Part shown: piece by piece, positions 1 to 7,138 of the stretch | Position numbering within the stretch: the first letter of the stretch is position 1 | Layout of the letters: the number at the start of each line of letters is the position of its first letter | NCBI GenBank assembly: GCA_035762425.1 | Contig: DASTOW010000203.1 | Coordinates: 1 to 18,714 of the forward strand | Origin: AWTP1-13 sp035762425 | Lineage (GTDB): Bacteria; Pseudomonadota; Alphaproteobacteria; Rhizobiales; Hyphomicrobiaceae | Length of the DNA: 18,714 nt | Direction of reading: 5' to 3' | Notes under the pieces: model-generated | Database searches by the model: none | Told to the model about the DNA's origin: nothing | Seen by the model: the letters and a program-made list of their open reading frames with translations, nothing else | Position numbers and translations under genes: made by a program

Positions 1-2
1 CG

Positions 3-1028
3 TTCGTGCTCGACGAGGCCGACCAGATGCTCGACATGGGCTTCATCCAGCCAATCCGCCGCATCATCTCCAAGTTGCCGACGCGGCGACAGACGCTGTT
101 CTTCTCGGCCACCATGCCAAAGGAGATCGGCACGCTCGCCCGTGAGCTACTGCGCGACCCGGCGCGCGTCTCGGTGACGCCCGCCGCCACCACCGTCGAG
201 CGCGTACGCCAGCACGTCTATCTGGTCGACGCCAAGGCCAAGCGGTCGCTGCTGGTCGAGCTGTTCGCCAACCCCCAACTGACGCGCACCATCGTCTTTA
301 CGCGCACCAAGCGCGGCGCCGACAAGGTTGCGCGCCACCTCGAGCAGGCTGGCATCAGCAATGCTGCCATCCACGGCAACAAGAGCCAAGGCCAGCGCCA
401 GGCCGCACTGGCAGCCTTCAAGGCCTCGCGCATTCGCGCGCTGGTGGCAACCGATGTGGCCGCACGGGGCATCGACATCGAGCTTGTCACCCACGTCATC
501 AACTTCGAGCTGCCGAACGTGCCCGAGAGCTACGTGCACCGCATCGGCCGCACGGCGCGCGCCGGCGCCGAAGGCGTCGCCATTTCGCTGTGCGACGCGG
601 AGGAGCGCCAATTCCTGCGCGACATCGAGCGCCTGACCCGCCAGTCGATCCCGGCTACCGATCGGCGCCGCGACCCGACGTTGCCGGTCAGCGAAGCCGC
701 GCGCGGCACCAGCTCCGGCAACGGTCGGTCGCACCGTGGCGATCAAGGTCAGGGCAAGGCCAAGGCGCGCGGCGCGCGCGGCTTGCGCCCCGAGCGCGGG
801 CACAACCAGCATCGCCATCCAGCCAAGCACCGGCCCAAGCGCAACGCCGCGCACGTGGCTGCCCCCAGCCAGCCGCACGGCACCACACCGGCGCACGGGG
901 CCGCACTGTCCAATGTGGCCTTCCTCGCGGCGCCGACCCGCAGGCCGATGGCAACGGATACGGCCAGTCCATCAGGCAAGATCGGCGCGGGCTCCTGGCA
1001 AGGCGGCAAGGGCCACCGCGCCGGCTGA
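3..1028 (+). CDS. DEAD-box ATP-dependent RNA helicase, C-terminal part (5' end outside window)
   Basis: The reading frame is already open at the left edge, so the gene starts upstream and the Q motif and Walker A box are missing. What remains begins at motif II (VLDEAD, about nt 6-23). It continues with motif III (SAT, nt 105-113), a motif IV region (IVFTRTKRGADKVARHL), motif V (ATDVAARGIDI) and motif VI (HRIGRTAR, near nt 540-560), which together give the second RecA-like domain. From about nt 660 the protein becomes a low-complexity tail of over 100 residues rich in Arg, Lys, His, Gln and Gly, as in RhlE-type helicases, where such tails bind RNA. The family unwinds short RNA duplexes in ribosome assembly or RNA decay. 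The type is sure; assignment to RhlE rather than another subfamily is inference. A gap of 116 nt separates it from the next gene, so it probably forms a separate unit. Confidence 0.93.
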   Translation, partial: FVLDEADQMLDMGFIQPIRRIISKLPTRRQTLFFSATMPKEIGTLARELLRDPARVSVTPAATTVERVRQHVYLVDAKAKRSLLVELFANPQLTRTIVFTRTKRGADKVARHLEQAGISNAAIHGNKSQGQRQAALAAFKASRIRALVATDVAARGIDIELVTHVINFELPNVPESYVHRIGRTARAGAEGVAISLCDAEERQFLRDIERLTRQSIPATDRRRDPTLPVSEAARGTSSGNGRSHRGDQGQGKAKARGARGLRPERGHNQHRHPAKHRPKRNAAHVAAPSQPHGTTPAHGAALSNVAFLAAPTRRPMATDTASPSGKIGAGSWQGGKGHRAG

Positions 1029-1144
1029 AAGGCGGCCGGCAACAGGCTCTTAAATAGGCGGTCGGGTTCGTATTGTGGCCTGCCCGCGCCTTCGCTATCA
1101 CTCGGGCTGAAACGCCCCGCGCCGAACCAGGAGCGCCCAGCGTC

Positions 1145-1594
1145 ATGCCCGAGTTGAAGCTGATCGCACTCGATGCCGAGGACCTGTCGGTGCTCTCGGC
1201 CAACCTGCAGGACGCCGTCCTGCGCGTCGGCGACGTGGCGTACCTGCCGCGCGAGAAGCGTTTCGCCGCTATCGCCAACCGTTTCGACTGGGAGACGGCG
1301 GAGCAAGGCCAGGGCACCTATGCGCGCCGCCGCTCGGCCGTGCGCTTCGAAAGGGTGCTGGGCGCCCAGCTGCATGGCATCGATCTCGCCAACAAGACGG
1401 CGGTGCTCGCCCTGCTCGCCATCAGCTTTGAGCCCACCCAGTCACCGGAAGGGCACGTGATCCTGCATTTCGCCGACGGCGCCGCAATCAGGCTGCATGT
1501 CGAGTGCATCGAGGCCGAGCTGAAGGACCTGGGGCCGGTTTGGCAGGCCAAGTCCAAGCCGCACCACCCGGATGAGGGTCCCGTCAAAGCCTAA
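1145..1594 (+). CDS. DUF2948 family protein
   Basis: A 149-residue soluble protein with no signal peptide or membrane segment. It begins MPELKLIALDAEDL and carries the segments DAVLRVGDVAYLP, RRRSAVRFERV and LHFADGAAIRLHVECIEAEL, which I recognise as the DUF2948 family typical of alphaproteobacteria. No biochemical function is known to me. The ATG at 1145 is chosen over an in-frame upstream start because AGGAG at 1129-1133 lies 11 nt before it and the family starts here. In Hyphomicrobiales this gene usually lies between murA and hisD; here the upstream neighbour is a helicase instead. It is 43 nt from hisD and probably co-transcribed with it. Confidence 0.85.
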   Translation: MPELKLIALDAEDLSVLSANLQDAVLRVGDVAYLPREKRFAAIANRFDWETAEQGQGTYARRRSAVRFERVLGAQLHGIDLANKTAVLALLAISFEPTQSPEGHVILHFADGAAIRLHVECIEAELKDLGPVWQAKSKPHHPDEGPVKA

Positions 1595-1637
1595 GTATCT
1601 GCGAGTATCTCCGATTTGAGCCGGCCGAGGCCAGCCG

Positions 1638-2948
1638 ATGCCCCAGCGACTGAACAGCAGCGATGCGAACTTCGAGATCGCCTTCGCGGCCTTCCTCGCC
1701 GCCAAGCGCGAGACCGCGCCGGACGTCGATGAGGCCGTACGCGCCATCATCGCCGATGTGCGCGCTCGCGGCGATACCGCCATCATCGACCTGACCTTGC
1801 GCTTCGACCGGCTCGATCTCGCCAAAACCGGCCTGCGCGTCAGCGCCGCCGAGGTTGCTGCCGCCGTCGCAGCTTGCGACCGCACCACCATGGCCGCGCT
1901 GGAACTTGCCCACGCCCGCATCGATAGCCACCACCGGCGCCAGCTTCCCAGCGACGATCGCTATCGCGATACGCAAGGCGCAGAGCTGGGCGCGCGCTGG
2001 ACAGCCATCGAGTCGGTCGGCCTGTACGTGCCGGGCGGCCTCGCCAGCTATCCAAGCTCCGTGCTCATGAATGCCGTACCAGCCAGGGTCGCCGGTGTGC
2101 CGCGCATCGCCATGGTCGTACCCTCGCCCGCCGGCGAGATGAACCCGCTGGTGCTGGCCGCCGCCGATCTGGCAGGTGTAAGCGAGATCTATCGCGTCGG
2201 CGGGGCGCAGGCGGTTGCCGCGCTCGCATTCGGTACCGATACGATCCGGCCGGTCGCAAAGATTGTCGGGCCCGGCAACGCCTACGTCGCCGCCGCCAAG
2301 CGGCAGGTGTACGGCACGGTCGGCATCGATGCCATCGCCGGTCCGTCCGAGGTCCTGGTCATCGCCGACCAGCACAACGATCCGGAGTGGCTGGCGGCCG
2401 ACCTGCTCGCCCAGGCCGAGCACGACACGGCCGCACAGGCCATCCTCATTACCGACCATGCCGGCTTGGCCGCCGCCGTAGAGGCAGCCGTGCAGCGCCA
2501 ACTCGAGGCCCTGCCGCGCGGCAACATCGCCGGCGCGAGCTGGGCGACGTACGGCGCCATCATTCAGGTGCGCTCGCTCGAGGAGGCACCTGCCCTCGCC
2601 GACCGCATCGCCGCCGAGCACCTGGAGATTGCCACGCGCGAGCCCGAAGCCCTGGCCGACAAGATCCGCAACGCCGGGGCCATCTTCCTCGGCTCGCACA
2701 CACCGGAGGTGATCGGCGACTACGTGGCCGGCTCCAACCACGTGCTGCCGACCGCCCGCAGCGCGCGTTTCTCCTCGGGCCTGGGCGTGCTCGACTTCAT
2801 GAAGCGCACCTCCATCTTGAAGCTCGACGCCGGCTCGCTTGCCAGCCTCGCGCCTGCCGCCATGACGCTCGCCCGGGCGGAGGGCCTCGAGGCGCATCGC
2901 CGCTCGGTTGCGATCCGCCTCGCCCCTCCCGATAGCGGCAAGACGTGA
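1638..2948 (+). CDS. hisD: Histidinol dehydrogenase
   Basis: A 436-residue enzyme, matching the usual family length of about 430-440. It catalyses the last two steps of histidine biosynthesis, the NAD-dependent four-electron oxidation of L-histidinol to L-histidine, as a cytosolic zinc dimer. Visible features are the VGLYVPGG and VGGAQAVAALAFGT segments and the signature IAGPSEVLVIAD. The zinc ligands expected from the E. coli enzyme are all present: Gln259 and His262 in LLAQAEHD, Asp361 in GDYVAGSNH and His420 in LEAHRRSVA. Start ATG 1638 has GAGG at 1627-1630 with a 7-nt spacer. The other his genes are not in this window, which is normal for alphaproteobacteria. The stop overlaps a possible GTG start for the next gene. 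Confidence 0.98.
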   Translation: MPQRLNSSDANFEIAFAAFLAAKRETAPDVDEAVRAIIADVRARGDTAIIDLTLRFDRLDLAKTGLRVSAAEVAAAVAACDRTTMAALELAHARIDSHHRRQLPSDDRYRDTQGAELGARWTAIESVGLYVPGGLASYPSSVLMNAVPARVAGVPRIAMVVPSPAGEMNPLVLAAADLAGVSEIYRVGGAQAVAALAFGTDTIRPVAKIVGPGNAYVAAAKRQVYGTVGIDAIAGPSEVLVIADQHNDPEWLAADLLAQAEHDTAAQAILITDHAGLAAAVEAAVQRQLEALPRGNIAGASWATYGAIIQVRSLEEAPALADRIAAEHLEIATREPEALADKIRNAGAIFLGSHTPEVIGDYVAGSNHVLPTARSARFSSGLGVLDFMKRTSILKLDAGSLASLAPAAMTLARAEGLEAHRRSVAIRLAPPDSGKT

Positions 2949-2956
2949 GCGGCGCC

Positions 2957-3454
2957 ATGTTCGATCCTCCCGTCGATCCCAACTCGAAGTCCCGCCTTAC
3001 CGCCATCAAGCTCGACGAAGCCTCCATCAAGCGGGGCAATCCCAACATCGAGCACGAGCGAGAGGTAGCCATCTTCGACATCCTCGAGGCCAACCGCTTC
3101 GAGCTGGAGGGCCGCGACGACGGCCCCTACACGCTCATCCTGTCGATCGTCGAGGACCGCCTGGTGTTCGCCGTGGCGCAGGAGGGGGCCGCCGCCGACA
3201 CCTTCACGTTCGTCCTATCGTTCACGCCGCTACGGCGCATTCTCAAGGACTACTTCACCGTGTGTGAGACCTACTACCAGGCCATCCGCACCGCGCCCCC
3301 CTCGCGCATCCAGGCCATCGACATGGGCAGGCGGGCCCTGCACGACGAGGGAAGCAAGGTCCTGATCGAGCGCCTGAAGGGCAAGATCACGGTCGACAAT
3401 GACACCGCCCGCCGGCTGTTCACGCTGATCTGCGCGCTGCACTGGAAAGGTTGA
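2957..3454 (+). CDS. UPF0262 family protein
   Basis: A 165-residue cytosolic protein of the UPF0262 family, nearly always found directly after hisD in Hyphomicrobiales. Recognisable segments are RLTAIKLDEASI, EREVAIFDILEANRF, GPYTLILSIVEDRLVF, LRRILKDYF and the end DNDTARRLFTLICALH. No function is established for the family. Two starts are possible. GTG at 2945 overlaps the hisD stop and gives 169 residues; ATG at 2957 gives 165. Neither has a clear Shine-Dalgarno site. I prefer ATG because MFDPP is a plausible family start, but translation coupled to hisD is likely either way. The next gene begins 3 nt after the stop. Confidence 0.88.
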   Translation: MFDPPVDPNSKSRLTAIKLDEASIKRGNPNIEHEREVAIFDILEANRFELEGRDDGPYTLILSIVEDRLVFAVAQEGAAADTFTFVLSFTPLRRILKDYFTVCETYYQAIRTAPPSRIQAIDMGRRALHDEGSKVLIERLKGKITVDNDTARRLFTLICALHWKG

Positions 3455-3457
3455 GCC

Positions 3458-3922
3458 GTGCCGGGCGCGGGGGGCAACGACCTGCCGGGAGCCGTGCTCT
3501 TTGCCTGCACCATGAATTCGGTGCGCTCGCCCATGGCCGCCGCCATCCTGCGCCACCTGGCCGGCCGGCGCGTCTATGTCGAGTCGGCCGGCGTGCGCGC
3601 CGGTGGTCCCGACGCCTTCGCCCAGGCCGTGATGGACGAGATCGGCATCGACATCACCAAGCACACGCCGCGCACGCTGCGCGAGTTGCATGACACCTCG
3701 TTCGACCTGATCGTCTCGCTGTCGCCGGAAGCCCATCACCAGGCGCTTGAGCTGACCCGCACCATGGCCGTCGACGTCGAGTACTGGCCGACGTTCGACG
3801 CCACATTGATGGTAGGTCAGGGCAGCCGCGAGCAAACCCTGCAGGCCTACCGCACCGTGCGCGACCAGCTCTTCAAGCGCATCAAGCAACGCTTCGCCCT
3901 GGAGGGCGGCCCGACGGTGTGA
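3458..3922 (+). CDS. Low-molecular-weight protein tyrosine phosphatase / ArsC-like protein
   Basis: A 154-residue protein of the low-molecular-weight phosphatase fold, cytosolic. The P-loop C-X5-R-S is visible as CTMNSVRS, with nucleophile Cys17 and Arg23. The usual general-acid loop is Asp-Pro; here the matching position reads Asp114-Ala (WPTFDAT), so the Asp is kept and the Pro is not. The family removes phosphate from phosphotyrosine or, in ArsC relatives, reduces arsenate; the additional cysteines needed for thioredoxin-type ArsC are not evident, so phosphatase is the better guess. The GTG at 3458 lies 3 nt after UPF0262, which implies one operon. In related genomes the next gene is infA, but here a cytochrome gene follows after 114 nt. 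Confidence 0.85.
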   Translation: MPGAGGNDLPGAVLFACTMNSVRSPMAAAILRHLAGRRVYVESAGVRAGGPDAFAQAVMDEIGIDITKHTPRTLRELHDTSFDLIVSLSPEAHHQALELTRTMAVDVEYWPTFDATLMVGQGSREQTLQAYRTVRDQLFKRIKQRFALEGGPTV

Positions 3923-3994
3923 GTAAGCTTGAAGCTCGGGCCGACCCTGCCGTATAGATAAGCGCGCGGGGCAAGCAGTGCATTTTGTCACAAT

Positions 3995-4019
3995 AGATAT
4001 CGTTGCAAGATATCGTTGC
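3995..4019 (+). repeat. Tandem direct repeat upstream of the cytochrome gene
   Basis: The 12-base word agatatcgttgc occurs twice, at 3995-4006 and 4008-4019, giving a 13-base period, and ends 17 nt before the ATG at 4037. It lies in an AT-richer patch than the surrounding DNA. It could be a two-site operator overlapping the 5' leader or promoter of the cytochrome gene, or a simple replication duplication. No binding protein can be named. Confidence 0.55.
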
Positions 4020-4036
4020 GTATTGGGGGACAGCAC

Positions 4037-5929
4037 ATGTTTTGCCGAGCCCTTGTGTGTCTGGTCATTTTGTTTGCAACATCACTCGCCAACAGCCATC
4101 CGGCGCAGTCGCAGCTAAGCCACCGGCCGATCTATCTTGATCAAGGCTGGACTGCGCAGCAGCGAACAGCCTGGTACAGCATGTCCCAGGGCTCTCGCCT
4201 GCTGCCGGCAGCCTGGATGCGAGCGCTGGAAGCGGCGCAGGGCGAGAGCAAGTTCCTGGCGCCAGCCAACATGTCGCGCCTGGGCTACCTGCCGGGTCGG
4301 CGACCCTCTGATCTGCCTCTGGGCTTCGTCATCGATTCCGCAACCGAGGGAGGATCGGCCGGGCCGGCCGTGGGCATGACCTGCGCTGCATGCCACACCA
4401 GCGAATTGCGCATCAAAGGCCGGGCCGTCCGCGTCGACGGAGGACCGGCGCTCGCCAACTATGAAGCCTTCATGGCCGAGTTCCTGGCCAGTCTGAAGGC
4501 CACGCACGCCAACGTCGAGAAATTCAACAGGTTCGCCGCCGCCGTTCTGCGGCGGCACAACACCGCCGGCGCGCGCGCAACGTTGAGGTCAGATCTCGCC
4601 AGCCGGATGGCATGGTACGAGACACTGGCCAAGCACAACGCATCCGCGACGCCCTACGGGCACGGTCGTCTCGATGCCCAGGGGCACATCCTCAACAAGA
4701 TTGCCCTGGTGACGGGGGCGGACCAACCGGCTCTGCTGCCGCCCGATGCACCCGTCAGCTACCCGCACATCTGGAACGCGCACCAGCACGACCGCGTGCA
4801 ATGGAACGGCCTGCTGCCGCACCTGCCCTCCGGCAAGGTCACGATTGACGGCAGGACGGCCGACATCGGCGCGCTGGCGCGGAACGTGGGTGAGGTCCTG
4901 GGCGTGTTCGCTGAAATCTCGGTAGACAAGAACGATTGGCAGAACGGCTTCAGGTCCAGCGTGCGCCTGGCCAATCTGGTGGACCTCGAGAATTTGCTGG
5001 CGAAGCTGCATTCGCCAAAGTGGCCCACCTATCTGTTGGGTCGTGTGAAGGGCGACGTGAAGCGCGGCGCCGAGCTGTTCCACAATCGCAAGCTCAAGGA
5101 TTACTCACGCAGCAGCGACGCCACGGCCACCTGCGCGCAATGCCATAGCCGGCTGAGGCCCGAGGACACCCGCACGGCGTTCAAAGCCCATATGCAGCCC
5201 GTTGCGGAGGCGGGTACCGATATGTGGAGCGCCTGCAACGCGGTCATGCATGAAGCAAATGCGGGCCACATGGCAGGGCGAAGCGAGGAAGGGCTGCCCA
5301 TTGCCGATGGCGTTGCGCTGATCAAGCCCCGCGATGCGACCATCAAGCTGCTCAGGAACGCGATCATTGGCTCCGCCGTCTACAAATACGAAGGCGCTTC
5401 CGCAGCCCTGTGGAAGAGCTGGGTGGATCTCAATCGTCCGCCTTCGACCGCGACCACGCCGGCTGGTTCCGTCGGCACGCCGAACCTGCCAACCGACCCG
5501 CGGGAGCGCCGCAAGATAATATGCAAGGGATTGAGCCAGGACCCGCGAGCGCAGCTCTTCATGCGCTACAAGGGACGCCCCTTGAATGGGATCTGGGCCA
5601 CCGCGCCCTATCTCCACAACGGCTCGGTGATGACCATCTACGATCTGCTGCTGCCCGCCGCAAAACGCGGCGATTTGCAGATCGGCACCAGCAAGGCCGG
5701 AGGCGCACCCCGGCTGCGGCGGGACACCTTCCATGTCGGCAGCCGCGAATTCGACCCGGTCGAGGTGGGCTTGAAGTCTCAGCCGGGCGAGGGGCGCTCG
5801 GAATTCCGGGTGCGCACTGGCGAAGGCCAGGAAGTGTTCGGCAATTCGAACGCCGGCCACGAATGGGGCGCCGCCGAGCTCAGCGATGAGGATCGCTGGG
5901 CCATTGTCGCCTACCTGAAGACGCTGTAG
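4037..5929 (+). CDS. Secreted di-heme cytochrome c, RoxA-like / di-heme peroxidase family
   Basis: A 630-residue protein with an N-terminal Sec signal (hydrophobic stretch CLVILFATSLA, cleavage near ANS-HPAQS), so it acts in the periplasm or outside. Two covalent haem sites are visible: Cys116-Ala-Ala-Cys119-His120 and Cys366-Ala-Gln-Cys369-His370. The C-terminal part has APYLHNGSV (His527), VGSREFDPVEVG and SNAGHEWG (His608), which I associate with large di-heme proteins related to rubber oxygenase RoxA and MauG/CcpA peroxidases. RoxA cleaves polyisoprene with O2; the substrate here is unknown. ATG 4037 is chosen because it starts the signal peptide and has GGGGGA about 7-9 nt upstream. The gene sits between the phosphatase and maf, where infA is expected, and uses somewhat more A/T-ending codons (e.g. 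two ATA in a row near nt 5516), hinting at later insertion. RoxA-like is moderately sure; di-heme cytochrome is sure. Confidence 0.85.
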   Translation: MFCRALVCLVILFATSLANSHPAQSQLSHRPIYLDQGWTAQQRTAWYSMSQGSRLLPAAWMRALEAAQGESKFLAPANMSRLGYLPGRRPSDLPLGFVIDSATEGGSAGPAVGMTCAACHTSELRIKGRAVRVDGGPALANYEAFMAEFLASLKATHANVEKFNRFAAAVLRRHNTAGARATLRSDLASRMAWYETLAKHNASATPYGHGRLDAQGHILNKIALVTGADQPALLPPDAPVSYPHIWNAHQHDRVQWNGLLPHLPSGKVTIDGRTADIGALARNVGEVLGVFAEISVDKNDWQNGFRSSVRLANLVDLENLLAKLHSPKWPTYLLGRVKGDVKRGAELFHNRKLKDYSRSSDATATCAQCHSRLRPEDTRTAFKAHMQPVAEAGTDMWSACNAVMHEANAGHMAGRSEEGLPIADGVALIKPRDATIKLLRNAIIGSAVYKYEGASAALWKSWVDLNRPPSTATTPAGSVGTPNLPTDPRERRKIICKGLSQDPRAQLFMRYKGRPLNGIWATAPYLHNGSVMTIYDLLLPAAKRGDLQIGTSKAGGAPRLRRDTFHVGSREFDPVEVGLKSQPGEGRSEFRVRTGEGQEVFGNSNAGHEWGAAELSDEDRWAIVAYLKTL

Positions 5930-5972
5930 CGGCGGCCCGATTCGCGAGGCCTACCCGTGGCTTGATTTTCGC

Positions 5973-5998
5973 GCGCCGGCGTGGGCATGCTCCGGCGC
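5973..5998 (+). terminator. Possible hairpin after the cytochrome gene
   Basis: A perfect 7-base inverted repeat, gcgccgg (5973-5979) and ccggcgc (5992-5998), with a 12-nt loop, 44 nt past the cytochrome stop and 31 nt before the maf start. It is followed only by a short atttc, not a T-run, so intrinsic termination is uncertain. It could instead be a structured maf leader. Confidence 0.25.
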
Positions 5999-6028
5999 AT
6001 TTCGGCTGAGTCACCGGAGCTGAGCCTT

Positions 6029-6775
6029 ATGACCTCGACGAAGGCTGCCCTGATCAATGCCTTGAGCCGCACGGATAATCCGCGACGGGAAACGCTGCGC
6101 CAGGAGATGGCGCGCACCAAACCGACCGGCCGCCGGGCCGGCCTGAAGCCCAAGCTTGTGCTGGCCAGCGCCTCGCCCCGCCGCCTCACCTTGCTGGCAC
6201 AGGCCGGCATCGAGCCCGACGCCCTGCGCCCGCCATCCATTGACGAGACGCCCAAGAAGGGCGAGATGCCGCGCTCGCTGATCACCCGGCTGGCGCGCAC
6301 CAAGGCCGAGGAAGCGCGCGACCTGATCGCCAACGACAAGGATCTCGCCGACGCCTACGTGATGGCCGCCGACACCATTGTCGCGGTCGGTCGGCGCATC
6401 CTCGTCAAGCCGCGGTTTCTCGAGGAAGCGCTGGCCTCCCTGCAACTGCTCTCCGGACGCAATCACCGCGTCCTGACCGCTCTGTGCCTAATCACCCCGG
6501 ACGATCGCGTGCGCGTCAAGATCGTCGACACCAAGGTGCGCTTCAAGCGGCTGTCAAAGGAGGAGATCCAGGCCTACATCGCCTCGCGCGAATGGCGCGG
6601 CAAGGCGGGCGGCTACGCCATCCAGGGTCTCGCCGGCTGTTTCGTGCAGAAGCTGGTCGGCTCCTACACCAACGTGGTCGGCCTGCCGCTCACCGAGGCC
6701 GTCGGCATGCTGCTGGCCGAAGGCTTCCCGATCCATTTCAACTGGCTGAAGCTTGGCGAGGCCGATCCCCAATGA
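6029..6775 (+). CDS. maf: Maf family nucleotide pyrophosphatase
   Basis: A Maf/YhdE-type nucleoside triphosphate pyrophosphatase, a cytosolic house-cleaning enzyme that hydrolyses dTTP, UTP or modified nucleotides to the monophosphate. Visible are the N-terminal S-x-S-P-R-R motif (LVLASASPRRL), DETPKKGE, AADTIVAVGRRIL with the conserved Asp-Thr, LSGRNHRV, RFKRLS, and EWRGKAGGYAIQGLAG followed by GSYTNVVGLPL. The start is uncertain. ATG 6029 has GGAG at 6016-6019 (spacer 9) and gives 248 residues. ATG 6107 gives 222 residues, nearer the usual 200-210, but its AGGAG nearly touches the start codon. The family core begins at about nt 6150, so the first 40 residues are an extension with no known role. 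yacG follows after 15 nt, as usual in this group. Confidence 0.93.
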   Translation: MTSTKAALINALSRTDNPRRETLRQEMARTKPTGRRAGLKPKLVLASASPRRLTLLAQAGIEPDALRPPSIDETPKKGEMPRSLITRLARTKAEEARDLIANDKDLADAYVMAADTIVAVGRRILVKPRFLEEALASLQLLSGRNHRVLTALCLITPDDRVRVKIVDTKVRFKRLSKEEIQAYIASREWRGKAGGYAIQGLAGCFVQKLVGSYTNVVGLPLTEAVGMLLAEGFPIHFNWLKLGEADPQ

Positions 6776-6790
6776 CACGCGAGGCCCAGC

Positions 6791-7000
6791 ATGGCCCGTT
6801 CCACGGCTGACGCTGCCAAGCCGCAGGCAGCTGGCAAATGCCCGATCTGCGGGGCCGCCTCCGCGCAGCAGTACCGCCCCTTCTGTTCGCGCCGCTGCGC
6901 CGACGTCGACCTGTCGCGCTGGCTGCGTGGCGCCTACGCCATTCCGCTCGAAGACGACGCCGATGAGGACGGCGAGGGCGCGGATGGGGCAGCCAATTAG
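6791..7000 (+). CDS. yacG: DNA gyrase inhibitor / zinc-binding protein YacG
   Basis: A 69-residue protein with the YacG zinc finger: C-P-I-C-G near the N terminus and C-S-R-R-C further on, giving four cysteine ligands, followed by the diagnostic ADVDLSRWL and GAYAIP. YacG binds GyrB and inhibits DNA gyrase. The N-terminal extension (about 15 residues) and the acidic C terminus (DDADEDGEG) are common variable parts. GAGG at 6781-6784 lies 6 nt before ATG 6791. It is the last gene of the conserved block; in many relatives a tRNA-Phe gene comes next, but I see no tRNA fold in the following 138 nt. Confidence 0.95.
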   Translation: MARSTADAAKPQAAGKCPICGAASAQQYRPFCSRRCADVDLSRWLRGAYAIPLEDDADEDGEGADGAAN

Positions 7001-7018
7001 CCACCGGATCGCACCCGC

Positions 7019-7113
7019 CGGGACGAGTAGGTCCCGACATGGCGCTGTTGGCTGTCGGCAATGGTTCGCCGCTGCGGGCGCCCATGCCAGCCAGCCGTTC
7101 GATCTCCTGGCAT
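7019..7113. terminator. Inverted repeats between convergent genes
   Basis: The 138-nt gap between yacG (+) and the FkbM gene (-) has two perfect inverted repeats. One is cgggac/gtcccg at 7019-7024 and 7031-7036 (6-nt loop). The other is atgccag/ctggcat at 7084-7090 and 7107-7113 (16-nt loop). Neither has a T-run, so they are only candidates for transcript ends of the two converging genes. Confidence 0.3.
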
Positions 7114-7138
7114 CGATCCTGCCTGCGCGCCGATGACA

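Noticed and set aside
1584..2897. Long minus-strand open frame opposite hisD
   Set aside because: The plus strand encodes a full-length hisD with all zinc ligands; the antisense frame has no family features and is a GC-rich shadow.
7001..7138. tRNA-Phe expected after yacG
   Set aside because: No cloverleaf, GTTCGA-type T arm with matching stem, or CCA-end pattern could be built in this gap; one gttcgat is present but lacks a flanking stem.
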